Assembly (NCBI GenBank): GCA_963825565.1
Contig: CAWGTW010000008.1
Span: 133,898-197,897 of the forward strand
Source of the DNA: JBFGCT01 sp963825565
Lineage (GTDB): Bacteria > Actinomycetota > Acidimicrobiia > Acidimicrobiales > Ilumatobacteraceae
Reading direction: 5' to 3'
Length of the DNA stretch: 64,000 nt
The position numbers were made by a program, and so were the translations under genes. Below the pieces are notes generated by a model that had not been told where the DNA came from, did not search any database, and worked only from the letters and a program-made list of their open reading frames with translations. This document shows positions 1-7,505 of the stretch, piece after piece (position 1 is the first letter of the stretch; every line of letters starts with the position of its first letter).

Positions 1-285
1 CGCCTCGGCGTGGACGATCAGGCGCGAGCAGCCGGCATCGATGTACGCCTGGGCCATCGCGTCCGGGGTCAGCACCATGAGGTGCGCCTCGAACGGGACG
101 GTCGCGTGCGGCCGCGCCGATGCGATCACGTCGGGTCCGAACGTCAGGTTGGGGACGAACTGCCCGTCCATCACGTCCCACTGGATGAGATCGACGCCGG
201 CCGCCTCGAGGGCGGCGACCTCCTCGCCGAGTCGTGAGAAGTCGGCGGGCAGCACCGATGGGGCGATCAGGATCGGTCGGGTCAT
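1..285 (-). CDS. rpe: ribulose-phosphate 3-epimerase, N-terminal part
   Basis: The gene runs off the left edge; only the first 95 codons are present, from an ATG at 285. The protein starts MTRPILIAPSVLPADF and continues with VDLIQWDVMDGQFVPNLTFG, the substrate and metal-binding N-terminal signature of the (beta/alpha)8 Rpe family, then FEAHLMV and LIVHAEA. The enzyme interconverts ribulose-5-phosphate and xylulose-5-phosphate in the pentose phosphate pathway in the cytosol. The Asp of WDVMDG and the His of EAHLMV are the expected metal ligands and catalytic-site residues. It transcribes leftwards, 12 bases downstream of the small conserved gene at 298-516, so the two may be co-transcribed. 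Confidence 0.93.
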   Translation of the reverse strand, partial: MTRPILIAPSVLPADFSRLGEEVAALEAAGVDLIQWDVMDGQFVPNLTFGPDVIASARPHATVPFEAHLMVLTPDAMAQAYIDAGCSRLIVHAEA

Positions 286-297
286 CGCACCGGGAAC

Positions 298-516
298 CTA
301 GCCGGGCTCGTTCCCCGAGCTGTGCTCACCGCGCTCCCACGCCTCGTCGGCGTCGTCCCAGACCTGGTTCCGTTCGGCGACGCGATCGCGCCAGTGTTCG
401 GCCTCGAAACGCGAGGCGTAGGGTCCGAGCGTGTCGTCGCCCGGCCCGCGCTCGTCGGCGCTGACCACCCGCTGGCGCCGCAGGTCCCAGTACCACTCCT
501 GTTCGTCGTTTCCCAT
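298..516 (-). CDS. small conserved actinobacterial protein (WYWDL...DERG...LGPY)
   Basis: A 72-residue soluble protein starting MGNDEQEWYWDLRRQRVVSA, followed by DERGPGDDTLGPY, SRFEAEHWRDRVAERN and a WDDADEAWE tail. I recognise this pattern from small actinobacterial proteins sometimes compared with SPOR-like or methionine-aminopeptidase-associated sequences; no biochemical function is established that I know of. It ends 12 bases before the rpe start and probably shares its transcript. A much longer open frame extends upstream, but that part is the antisense shadow of the methyltransferase at 595-1848; only these C-terminal 72 codons look like real protein. The start ATG at 516 follows a GGAGAT-like sequence on the coding strand. 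Confidence 0.7.
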   Translation of the reverse strand: MGNDEQEWYWDLRRQRVVSADERGPGDDTLGPYASRFEAEHWRDRVAERNQVWDDADEAWERGEHSSGNEPG

Positions 517-594
517 CTCCTGATTGTCGCACCCGTACGCTGTCGCGATGACTCGCTCGCTGCGCCCCGCTGTCGCGCCAGGAGGTCCGGCCCG

Positions 595-1848
595 ATGTCG
601 CTGACCGTGCGCCCCGATCGCCTCGTCGCGGGCGGCGACGCGATGGCTCGCGACGCCGACGGGCGCGTCGTGTTCGTCCGGGGCGCGCTCCCAGGCGAGC
701 TCGTGCGTGTCGAGGTGATCTCGGCCAAGAAGGACTTCGCCAGGGGAGCGGTCGCCGAGGTGCTCGAACCGTCGGCCGACCGTCGCCTCCCGCCGTGCGC
801 TCACCGGCGGGCCGGCTGTGGCGGGTGCGGGTGGATGCATCTCGATCCGGCCGCTCAGTTCGCGGCGAAGGTCGAGATCGTGCGGGAGTCGCTCCGGCGC
901 ATCGGGCGGCTCGACCCGGCGCTCGTCGACGACGTGGTCGTGGCGGGCGCAGCGGTCGAGCCGACCGGATACCGCACGACGATCAGGGTGGTCGGGGTGG
1001 ACGGAGGCCTCGGGTTCCGCGAGCTGGGCAGCGACACGGTCGTGCCGGTCGACGACTGCGCCGTCGCACACCCGGCGCTCTCCGCCATGCTCCGGGAGGT
1101 CAGGGTCGCACCTGGCGTCGAGCTGACGCTGCGCACCTCGGTGGCGACCGGCGCCAGGACGGCTCGCTGGAACCGGCGCGGCGCCGGGCAGGTCGAGGGG
1201 CTGCCCCCAGACGTGCACATCGGTGATCGGGCGTTCCTGGTCGAGACGGTCGCCGGGCGCGACCTCCGGGTGTCGGCCGCGTCGTTCTTCCAGTCCGGCC
1301 GACAGGCCGCCGAGCTCCTCGTCGACGCGGTCCGGCGGGCGGCTCCCGAGCTCGATGGAGCCGGTCACGCACTCGATGCGTACGGCGGCGTGGGGTTGTT
1401 CGCGGCGACGGCGATGGCCGAGGTCGGCCACGTCACCGTGATCGAGTCGTCCCGGTCGGCCGCCTTCGACGCCGAGCACAACCTCGCCGGCCGGGAGGCG
1501 ACGGTCGTCCGTGGCGAGGTGAGCGGTTGGCGTCAGGGGCCGCTGTCGGTCGACGTGCCGGTCGACGTGGCGGTCGCCGATCCGGCCCGGCCCGGCCTGG
1601 GCAAGCCGGGCGTCGAGGCGCTCGCCACCCTCTTCCCTGCACCGCTCGTGCTGGTGAGCTGCGACCCCGTGTCGCTCGCCAGGGATGCAGCGCTGCTCGG
1701 CGGTCACGGGTATCGTGTCGCCGGCGTCGAGGTGATCGATCTGTACCCGCAGACGCCCCACGTCGAGACCGTGACGCGGTTCACCACCACCCGGTCCGAC
1801 GAAGTTTCTCGACGAACGGGTCATCCGGGAGGGTCCGTTGGAACGTAG
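595..1848 (+). CDS. 23S rRNA/tRNA (uracil-C5)-methyltransferase, RlmD/TrmA family
   Basis: A 417-residue S-adenosylmethionine-dependent RNA m5U methyltransferase. The start ATG at 595 has a GGAGG at 581-585; the longer open frame upstream is not needed. A TRAM-like RNA-binding segment occupies about residues 5-58. Cys68, Cys75, Cys78 and Cys155 match the four ligands of the [4Fe-4S] cluster in RlmD-type enzymes. The SAM fold follows, with ASFFQSG (about 229-235), LDAYGGVGLF (260-269) and the VADPARPGLG loop (327-336). LVSCDP supplies the catalytic nucleophile Cys356, and a Glu lies in HVETVTRF near the C terminus. Whether the target is 23S U1939, U747 or tRNA U54 cannot be told from the sequence. 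Its end overlaps the sigma factor start by 11 bases. Confidence 0.9.
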   Translation: MSLTVRPDRLVAGGDAMARDADGRVVFVRGALPGELVRVEVISAKKDFARGAVAEVLEPSADRRLPPCAHRRAGCGGCGWMHLDPAAQFAAKVEIVRESLRRIGRLDPALVDDVVVAGAAVEPTGYRTTIRVVGVDGGLGFRELGSDTVVPVDDCAVAHPALSAMLREVRVAPGVELTLRTSVATGARTARWNRRGAGQVEGLPPDVHIGDRAFLVETVAGRDLRVSAASFFQSGRQAAELLVDAVRRAAPELDGAGHALDAYGGVGLFAATAMAEVGHVTVIESSRSAAFDAEHNLAGREATVVRGEVSGWRQGPLSVDVPVDVAVADPARPGLGKPGVEALATLFPAPLVLVSCDPVSLARDAALLGGHGYRVAGVEVIDLYPQTPHVETVTRFTTTRSDEVSRRTGHPGGSVGT

Positions 1849-2437
1849 AGATGATGTGCGACAGGACTATGCCGACGCCTCCGACGCGACCCTCGTCGTG
1901 TCGATCGGCCGGTACCAGCAGTCCGCGCTCGCCGAGGCATACCGCCGCCATGCCGGGGCCGTGTTCGGCCTCGCCAAACGTCTCCTGAGCGACACCGCCC
2001 GAGCCGAGGAGATCGTCCAGGAGGTGTTCGTCCGGCTCTGGAACGAGCCAGACCGCTACGACCCCGACCGAGGGACCTTGCGCAGCTTCCTGCTCGCCCA
2101 CACCCACGGGCGGGCGGTCGACCTGATCCGTTCCGACACCGCCCGCCGCAAGCGCGAGGAGCGCGAGTCGCTGGCGCAGGCCGAGGGTGGGTACGACCTC
2201 GCCCGCGAGGTCTGGGACATGGCGCTCGCCGGGCACGTGCGCGAGGCGATCGAGGCGCTGCCGCCCGACGAGCGCGCAGCGATCGAATTGGCCTACTTCG
2301 GGGGGTTGACCTACAAGGAGGCGGCCGATGAGTTGGGCCAGCCGGAAGGGACGGTCAAGAGCCGGATCCGCTCCGGGCTCAAGCGGTTGCGCCACGAGCT
2401 GGCCGAGGCCGGCATCACGACCGGAGGCGACGGATGA
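1838..2437 (+). CDS. ECF RNA polymerase sigma factor, SigK-like
   Basis: A 199-residue ECF sigma factor. Region 2 spans about residues 25-95 (LAEAYRRHAGAVFGLAKRLL, EEIVQEVFVRLW, RGTLRSFLLAHTHGRAVDLIR). Region 4 spans about 132-190 (IEALPPDERAAIELAYFGGLTY, ELGQPEGTVKSRIRSGLKRL) and carries the helix-turn-helix that reads the -35 element. The first available start is TTG at 1838, preceded by GGGAGGG at 1829-1835; no in-frame ATG is nearby. The gene overlaps the methyltransferase before it and, by four bases (ATGA), the anti-sigma gene after it. That is the usual organisation for a sigma factor held inactive by its co-translated anti-sigma partner. The pair resembles the mycobacterial SigK/RskA system. 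Confidence 0.9.
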   Translation: MERRDDVRQDYADASDATLVVSIGRYQQSALAEAYRRHAGAVFGLAKRLLSDTARAEEIVQEVFVRLWNEPDRYDPDRGTLRSFLLAHTHGRAVDLIRSDTARRKREERESLAQAEGGYDLAREVWDMALAGHVREAIEALPPDERAAIELAYFGGLTYKEAADELGQPEGTVKSRIRSGLKRLRHELAEAGITTGGDG

Positions 2438-3186
2438 GTGAATTCATGGATTCCTCCCGCGACATCTACGAGCTCGACGAGCTCCTCGGGGCGTTCGCCC
2501 TCGACGCGCTCGACCCCGACGAGCGGCTGCGGGTCGAGGACTACCTGGCGATCAACCCGAAGGCGTTGGCCGAAGTGCAGGAGCATCGCGAGGTCGCCAC
2601 GATGCTGGCCTACACCGGGATGGCCGCGCCGGTCGACGTCTGGTCGCGCATCGAGCAGGAGCTCGACGAACCCCCGCCGGCTCCCGGACCCGAACTGGCC
2701 AAGGTGCTGTCGCTCGACGACCGCCCGCGCCGTCGGCGGTTCGCAGCGATTGCTCCGTGGGTCGCCTCGGCGGCGGCAGCCGCGGTCATCGCGGTCGTCG
2801 CGGTCAACATCGCCGACCGCCGTGATACGCCGTCGGACCCGATCGTCGCCGCGCTCGCCGAGGCGCGCAGCGATCGCGACTCGAAGCTGGCGACGCTGAC
2901 CGCCGAGGGCCAGGCCGCCGTCGCTTCGGCGGTCATCGACCAGGACGGCCGGGGGTTCATCGACGCGACCATGCTCCCGCCGCTGCCCGCCGACAAGACG
3001 TACCAGCTCTGGGGCGTGGTCGTCGAGGGCGACGCGATCTCCCTCGGGATCTTCGGGCCGAACCCGGAGATCGAGACGTTCACGGTCGAGAGCGAGGTCT
3101 CGGCGCTCGCCCTGACGATCGAGGATGCCCCTGGCGTGATCAGCGACGGCAACCAGGACGGCTGGTACGTCGGCGTCGTCGGCTGA
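2434..3186 (+). CDS. membrane-anchored anti-sigma factor, RskA-like
   Basis: A 250-residue single-pass membrane protein. The N-terminal domain (about residues 9-75: ELDELLGAFALDALDPDE, EDYLAINPKALAEVQEHREV) is the short helical anti-sigma domain of RskA proteins. It lacks the Cys and His residues of a zinc anti-sigma domain, as RskA proteins usually do. One transmembrane helix follows (about 107-125, APWVASAAAAAVIAVVAVN). The outer C-terminal domain has the RskA signature (LPPLPADKTYQLWGVVVEG, ALTIEDAPG). The ATG at 2434 overlaps the sigma gene by four bases, implying translational coupling and direct partnership. Release of the sigma factor by regulated intramembrane proteolysis is known for RskA and inferred here. 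Confidence 0.88.
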   Translation: MSEFMDSSRDIYELDELLGAFALDALDPDERLRVEDYLAINPKALAEVQEHREVATMLAYTGMAAPVDVWSRIEQELDEPPPAPGPELAKVLSLDDRPRRRRFAAIAPWVASAAAAAVIAVVAVNIADRRDTPSDPIVAALAEARSDRDSKLATLTAEGQAAVASAVIDQDGRGFIDATMLPPLPADKTYQLWGVVVEGDAISLGIFGPNPEIETFTVESEVSALALTIEDAPGVISDGNQDGWYVGVVG

Positions 3187-3228
3187 TCGTCGCTGCACGT
3201 GCCGCTCGTCGGCCAGACTGGCGCGGTG

Positions 3229-4128
3229 ATGCAGACGACGTGCGCCGACGAGGTGGCCGACGCCCTGGCCTCGGGCCGGGCGGTGGTCGCGCTCGAATCG
3301 ACGATCTTTTCCAACCTCGGACTGCCCTCCCCGGCCAATGCCGAGGCCCTCGACCGGTGCCTGGCAGCGATCAGGTCCCGTGGCGCCGTGCCCGCCGTGA
3401 CCGCGGTGCTCGACGGGGTGATCCGGGTCGGCCTCGACCCCGCGGAGCACGAGCGGATCCTCGGGATCGCGCGCAAGACCGCCGAACGCGACCTCGGCGT
3501 TGCGGTCGCCCAACGGTGGCGGTTCGGGGCGACGACGGTGTCGGCGTCGGTGGCGGTCGCCGCTGCAGCCGGCGTCTCGGTGTTCGCCACCGGAGGCCTG
3601 GGCGGGGTGCACCGCGGCGCCGAGCTGACCGGCGACGTCTCGGCCGACCTCGGTGCGCTCGCCAACCACCGGATCGTCGCGGTCTCCGCCGGGGCCAAGG
3701 CGTTCCTCGACCTGCCGCGCACGCTCGAACACCTCGAGGCGCTCGGCGTGCCCGTGCTCGGGTGGCGCCACGACTGGTTCCCGGCGTTCTACAGCCGCTC
3801 GTCCGGCCTGCCCGTCCCGCACCGGGTCGAGACATCCGACGAGGTGGCGGCGGTGTTCGGCAGCCTGAGCCGGCCGGCCGCGGGGATGTTGCTGACCGTG
3901 CCGATCCCGGAGAAGGCCGAGCTCGACGCGGGCGAGCTCGACGAGGTGCTCGCGGCGGCCCTCGACGATTGTGCTCGGTCGGGGATCACCGGAGCGGCGA
4001 TCACGCCGTTCGTGCTCGCCCGGATCGCCGACGCGACCGACGGTCGAGCGGTGCCCGCCAACCTCGCGCTCGCCGAGCACAACGCCGCCGTCGCGGCCGA
4101 GGTCGCGGTGGCGATCGCCTCGCGCTGA
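3229..4128 (+). CDS. psuG: pseudouridine-5'-phosphate glycosidase
   Basis: A 299-residue protein of the usual PsuG length. The family motifs are clear: VALESTIFSNLGLPSPAN near the N terminus (with the catalytic Glu of ALEST), then GATTVSASVAVAAAAG, VFATGGLGGVHRGAE and IVAVSAGAKAFLDLP, which holds the conserved Lys of the active site. The enzyme cleaves pseudouridine 5'-phosphate to uracil and ribose 5-phosphate in nucleoside salvage. The start at ATG 3229 is chosen over an in-frame GTG ten codons earlier because MQTTCADEVADAL aligns with the family N terminus. No psuK pseudouridine kinase is adjacent. The stop abuts the convergent gene at 4129 with no gap. Confidence 0.92.
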   Translation: MQTTCADEVADALASGRAVVALESTIFSNLGLPSPANAEALDRCLAAIRSRGAVPAVTAVLDGVIRVGLDPAEHERILGIARKTAERDLGVAVAQRWRFGATTVSASVAVAAAAGVSVFATGGLGGVHRGAELTGDVSADLGALANHRIVAVSAGAKAFLDLPRTLEHLEALGVPVLGWRHDWFPAFYSRSSGLPVPHRVETSDEVAAVFGSLSRPAAGMLLTVPIPEKAELDAGELDEVLAAALDDCARSGITGAAITPFVLARIADATDGRAVPANLALAEHNAAVAAEVAVAIASR

Positions 4129-4722
4129 TCAGCGGGCCAGCCGAGCAAGCCGGCGCTCGACCCGATCGAGGAACGCCCGGCGCTCGTCGTCGGTGCTCGT
4201 GTCGGTCCCGTAGAACGCGAGCCACGTCGTCCGCGTGCGCGGATGGCACATCAGCCGTAGGCCGCGTGTCACGGTCCGCTTGCCCGCTTCGCCTTCGAGT
4301 GCGTTGACCAGCTTCGACGAGCCGTGGGTCGTGACCGCCACGATGCGCCGCAGCCCGCGCAGTCCGGGTCGCAGCCGGTTCGCCCCCTCGGGGAGGTCCC
4401 AGGCCACCCCGCTGACCCAGACCCGGTCGATCCACCCCTTGAGCATCGCCGGCTGGCCGGACCACCACGTCGGGTAGACGAGCACGAGCACCTCGGCCCA
4501 GGCGAGGTCGTCGGTGTACTGCCGGACCGTTGGATCGGGTCCGGGATCGAGATGGTGTGCCCACTCGCGCTCGGTGAAGACGGGGTCGAAGCCATCCGCG
4601 TACAGGTCGTTGACGCGCACCTCGGCGCTGCCTCGCCGCAGCCCGACGAGCACCCTGGCGCAGACCGCGTCGACGAACGACTCGGCGCACGGATGGCAGT
4701 GGACGACGAGGGCGCGGGTCAT
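4129..4722 (-). CDS. NAD(P)H:quinone oxidoreductase-like flavodoxin-fold protein (copy 1)
   Basis: A 197-residue flavodoxin-fold protein of the NQO / KefF / MdaB-like superfamily. The N terminus RALVVHCHPCAESFV matches the FMN/FAD phosphate-binding loop. LVLVYPTWWSGQPAMLKGWIDRV is the flavin-binding and dimer motif, and AVTTHGSSK is the third flavin-contact loop. The likely role is two-electron reduction of quinones or related electrophiles by NAD(P)H in the cytosol. It starts at ATG 4722 and overlaps the stop of the upstream paralogue by four bases (ATGA), so the two genes form a tandem-duplicated operon. Length and motifs match copy 2 along the whole protein. Confidence 0.85.
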   Translation of the reverse strand: MTRALVVHCHPCAESFVDAVCARVLVGLRRGSAEVRVNDLYADGFDPVFTEREWAHHLDPGPDPTVRQYTDDLAWAEVLVLVYPTWWSGQPAMLKGWIDRVWVSGVAWDLPEGANRLRPGLRGLRRIVAVTTHGSSKLVNALEGEAGKRTVTRGLRLMCHPRTRTTWLAFYGTDTSTDDERRAFLDRVERRLARLAR

Positions 4723-5312
4723 CGGAGCTCCGCCAGGCGGCGCTCGACCGCAGCAGCGAACTCGTGTCGCTGCAGTTCGGTCGAGGTGTCGACCGCGTAG
4801 AGCCCGAGCCACGTCGTGCGGGTGCGGGCGCCGCACGACAGCCGAAGCGCTCTGGTCAGGATCCGCCGCCCGTTGTCGTTGACCGCGCGGACGTACGAGC
4901 GTGGCGAGCCGTACGTGGAGACCCCGACGATCCGCCGCACGTGGCCGAGCCCCGGCCGGACCTTGCCGGTGCGTTGGTCGAGCCCGAAGGCCACGCCGGG
5001 CACCATCACCCGCTCGAGCCAGCCCTTCAGCATCGCCGGCAGGCCTCCCCACCACGTCGGGTAGACGAACACGAGCAGTTCGCTGCGCCGCACGACCGCA
5101 GCGTGCTCGGCGACCAGCGGATCGAGGACCGGCCGGTCGCCGTGGTACGACCGGCGCTCGTCGGCGCTCATCGCCGGCCGGAAGCCGGCGCGGTACAGAT
5201 CGAGCACGTCGACCTCGTGCCCGGCGGCGCGCAGGCCCGAGGCCGCACGCTCGGCCAACTCGCGACAGAAGCTGTCCTCGCTCGGATGAGCGGTGACGAC
5301 CGCGGCACGCAT
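4719..5312 (-). CDS. NAD(P)H:quinone oxidoreductase-like flavodoxin-fold protein (copy 2)
   Basis: A 197-residue paralogue of the gene immediately downstream. It has the same length and the same motifs: RAAVVTAHPSEDSF, LVFVYPTWWGGLPAMLKGWLERV and GVSTYGSPR, plus a shared C-terminal block (RTRTTWLGLYAVDTST here, RTRTTWLAFYGTDTST in copy 1). It is the first gene of the two-gene operon and starts at ATG 5312 without an obvious Shine-Dalgarno sequence. The conserved CGARTRTTW / CHPRTRTTW segment suggests a particular subfamily shared by both copies. Tandem paralogues of this kind often form heterodimers, but that is inference only. Confidence 0.85.
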   Translation of the reverse strand: MRAAVVTAHPSEDSFCRELAERAASGLRAAGHEVDVLDLYRAGFRPAMSADERRSYHGDRPVLDPLVAEHAAVVRRSELLVFVYPTWWGGLPAMLKGWLERVMVPGVAFGLDQRTGKVRPGLGHVRRIVGVSTYGSPRSYVRAVNDNGRRILTRALRLSCGARTRTTWLGLYAVDTSTELQRHEFAAAVERRLAELR

Positions 5313-5581
5313 CGGAGGAGTCTGGCATCGAGTGGCGTCATCGCGCCGGGTGTGCGGGCACGGACCGGGGGGTGTCGGTACCGGTCGCATCACTCTGGCC
5401 GGCCCGACCGTCACGACGGCCACGAGGCTGGTCCCGGCAGCTGCCGTCGCTCGAGCTGGTCCGGAGCCGGATCGCCGAGGCCGGCCGCCTGCCCCGCATC
5501 GTCGCCCACTGACCCCCGGCCCGTCGTCGCCGGGGATGCTCCGAGTACGGTCGCCGCGATGACCGATCCGGAGCACTGCCG
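5313..5581. other. divergent intergenic region
   Basis: 269 bases between the quinone-reductase operon (leftward) and the DUF2889 gene (rightward). It must hold promoters for both, but I see no convincing -10/-35 pair, operator or RNA. Open frames here have random arginine- and proline-rich composition. Confidence 0.5.
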
Positions 5582-6268
5582 ATGAGTTCGCTTTTCGACG
5601 ACTCGACGATCCTGCGGCCCGACCCGGTCGACGCTGCTGGCGACCCGTTGGAGGTCCTACACGACCGCGAGTACCGCGTCCGGGCCTATCGCAAGCGCGA
5701 CGACCTCGTGCTGATCCGCGGCGCGGTGCGCGACCAGAAGCCGCCCGGCCTCTACCTCGACATCGATCCCGACCCGCTGACCGTGCACCACATGCAGGTC
5801 GACATCGAGGTCGAGTATCCGGCGATGCAGATCGTCGCCGCCGGCGTCGCGTTCGAGTCGCATCCGAACGAGGAGTGCCCGGTGATCGTGACGCACTACC
5901 AGCACCTGGTCGGGCTGTCGATCGCCCGCGGCTTCACGCACCGCGTGCGCGAGTTGTTCGGCGGACCGCGCGGCTGTACCCACACGACGGCGCTGCTCCA
6001 GGCGATGGCGCCGGTGGCGATCCAGTGCATCTGGTCGATGCGCGCCTCGCAGGCCCGGCGGCGGATCCCGGCCGAACCGCCGAGCGCGGCGCAGCAGCGG
6101 GCGATGTGGGAGATGAACCTCAACACGTGCCACGTCTGGGCGGAGGACTCCGATTGGGTCGGACGGCTCGAGGCGGGGGAGGCGATACCGCCGCCGGTCT
6201 TCGTCCGGGAGCGGATGGTCCAGCTCGGCCTGAAGCCCGAGGACTGGCGCGCCCGGATGTCGGGCTGA
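5582..6268 (+). CDS. DUF2889 domain protein
   Basis: A 228-residue cytosolic protein of unknown function. It matches the DUF2889 layout: an N-terminal strand-rich half (LVLIRGAVRDQKPPGLY, LTVHHMQVDIEVEYPAMQIV), then HPNEECPVIVTHYQHLVGLSIARGF and the strongly conserved LFGGPRGCTHTTALLQAMAPV. The Cys and His of GCTHTT and the Cys in HPNEECP could coordinate a metal, but this is untested. The ATG at 5582 is the first good start and follows a short CTGCCG spacer, with no strong ribosome-binding site. Neighbours give no functional clue. Confidence 0.75.
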   Translation: MSSLFDDSTILRPDPVDAAGDPLEVLHDREYRVRAYRKRDDLVLIRGAVRDQKPPGLYLDIDPDPLTVHHMQVDIEVEYPAMQIVAAGVAFESHPNEECPVIVTHYQHLVGLSIARGFTHRVRELFGGPRGCTHTTALLQAMAPVAIQCIWSMRASQARRRIPAEPPSAAQQRAMWEMNLNTCHVWAEDSDWVGRLEAGEAIPPPVFVRERMVQLGLKPEDWRARMSG

Positions 6269-6314
6269 GCGAACCGGCGCTCCCGGCGTGCCGTCTCGCT
6301 GACATCATGGTCCG

Positions 6315-7175
6315 GTGAGGCGCCTGCCCCCGCCGTCCGAATCGCCCTCGGCGCCCGGCTTCGATCCATGGGCCGAGCAGTTGCGGCGGGCGCAGGCGCG
6401 CCGCCGGACTCGGCGCTGGCGCCGAGTGCGCTGGGCCGGCGGTCTCGTCGCCGCGGTCGCCGCGGGCGGCGTGGCGTGGTTGCTGTTCGCCCCGGCAACG
6501 CCGGCGACCGACGGCGGCGCCGTGCCGGCGCCCGTCCGTCCGACGCCGGTGACGACACCGGTGACGACGCCGGTGACCGCGCCCGCCACCACCGGCCCGA
6601 GGCCCGCCCCCGAGTCGATCGTGCGGCTCGACGAGGTCTGGCTGCTCGATCGGGAGGACGGCCGGTTCGACTGGGGGGTGATCCTGACGTCGGTCGGCGA
6701 CGCCGACCGGGAGGACGTGGAGGTCGAGGCGCGACTGGTCGACGCGGCCGGCGGTCTCGTCGCCGCGGTCGCCGACGAGATCGAGCTGCTGCCGGCCGGC
6801 GGGCGGGTCGCGGTCGGTGGCGTCGTCACCGACCCGGCGACGGCGCCGGTCCGCCTCGATGCCGACGTGGCCGTCGGGCGGGAGGTCGCCGCATCGGCGC
6901 CGGGGACGATCGCCGTCAGGGGGATCGAGCGACGTGCCGACGTCCGCGGCGACCGCGGTGAGGTGTTGATCGGCCGGTTGGTGTCGACCCTGCCCACCGA
7001 GGTCGGGCCGGTGCGGATCGGTGCGATCTGGCGCGACGACGACGGAGCGGTGGTCGCCGCGGCCTTCTACGAGGTCGAGCGCGTCCGACCCGCCGTCGAT
7101 GCCCGGTTCGAGGTTCCACTCGACGGCCTGATCCTGCCCGACGGCCCGCCCGACGAGGTGCTGGTGTCGCGGTGA
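6315..7175 (+). CDS. single-pass membrane protein, Ala/Val-rich ectodomain
   Basis: A 286-residue hypothetical protein starting at GTG 6315. A basic N-terminal segment (about residues 20-43, with RRAQARRRTRRWRRVRW) precedes one transmembrane helix (about 44-63). A Pro/Thr-rich linker with repeated PVTTP units follows, then an outer domain with alternating hydrophobic strands (VRLDEVWLLDREDGRFDWGV, VLIGRLVSTLP). The ectodomain pattern resembles beta-sandwich domains that describe extracellular ligands or cell-wall contacts, but I do not recognise a family. No catalytic motif is visible. Confidence 0.6.
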   Translation: MRRLPPPSESPSAPGFDPWAEQLRRAQARRRTRRWRRVRWAGGLVAAVAAGGVAWLLFAPATPATDGGAVPAPVRPTPVTTPVTTPVTAPATTGPRPAPESIVRLDEVWLLDREDGRFDWGVILTSVGDADREDVEVEARLVDAAGGLVAAVADEIELLPAGGRVAVGGVVTDPATAPVRLDADVAVGREVAASAPGTIAVRGIERRADVRGDRGEVLIGRLVSTLPTEVGPVRIGAIWRDDDGAVVAAAFYEVERVRPAVDARFEVPLDGLILPDGPPDEVLVSR

Positions 7176-7270
7176 GCGGTCGCAACGGCACGCGATCGCG
7201 CCGCCGATCGGGCCGGGATCGAATCGATGGTGGTGAACGACCGACCTGGTGGCAGAATATCGGCCTCCAT

Positions 7271-7347
7271 GGTGGTCATAGCTCAACAGGTAGAGCACCA
7301 GGTTGTGATCCTGGCGGTTGGGGGTTCAAGTCCCCTTGGCCACCCCA
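7271..7347 (+). tRNA. tRNA-His (anticodon GTG)
   Basis: A full cloverleaf: acceptor stem GTGGTCA (7272-7278) pairs with TGGCCAC (7337-7343). The extra G at 7271, pairing with discriminator C7344, is the histidine-tRNA identity element. The D-arm contains AGCTCAACAGGTAGAGC, the anticodon loop carries GTG within CAGGTTGTGATCCTG, and the T-arm is GGGGTTCAAGTCCCC. CCA is encoded (7345-7347). Confidence 0.96.
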
Positions 7348-7363
7348 CGCAGCAATGCGACGG

Positions 7364-7409
7364 ACCTGGCAGGGTGCGCACCGATTCGTCGGTTGATACC
7401 CTGCCAGGT
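7364..7409. repeat. 12-bp perfect inverted repeat between two tRNAs
   Basis: ACCTGGCAGGGT (7364-7375) and ACCCTGCCAGGT (7398-7409) form a perfect 12-bp stem with a 22-base loop, filling most of the gap between tRNA-His and tRNA-Lys. There is no T-run after it, so a classical intrinsic terminator is not obvious. It may be a processing hairpin in a joint tRNA precursor or an attenuator. Confidence 0.75.
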
Positions 7410-7414
7410 CGCTT

Positions 7415-7489
7415 GCTTCTCTAGCTCAACGGCAGAGCAGTGGACTCTTAATCCATTGGTTCTGGGTTCGAATCCCAGGGGAAGCACCA
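7415..7489 (+). tRNA. tRNA-Lys (anticodon CTT)
   Basis: Acceptor stem GCTTCTC (7415-7421) pairs with GGGAAGC (7479-7485), with discriminator A and encoded CCA (7487-7489). The anticodon arm is GTGGA-CTCTTAA-TCCAT with CTT at the anticodon, and the T-arm is CTGGGTTCGAATCCCAG. It lies 67 bases after tRNA-His in the same direction. Confidence 0.96.
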
Positions 7490-7505
7490 CTCGGCACCCG
7501 CCGGC

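Noticed and set aside
298..1824. A 508-codon open frame antisense to the RNA methyltransferase
   Set aside because: Only its last 72 codons look like protein; the rest is low-complexity antisense of a well-conserved gene.
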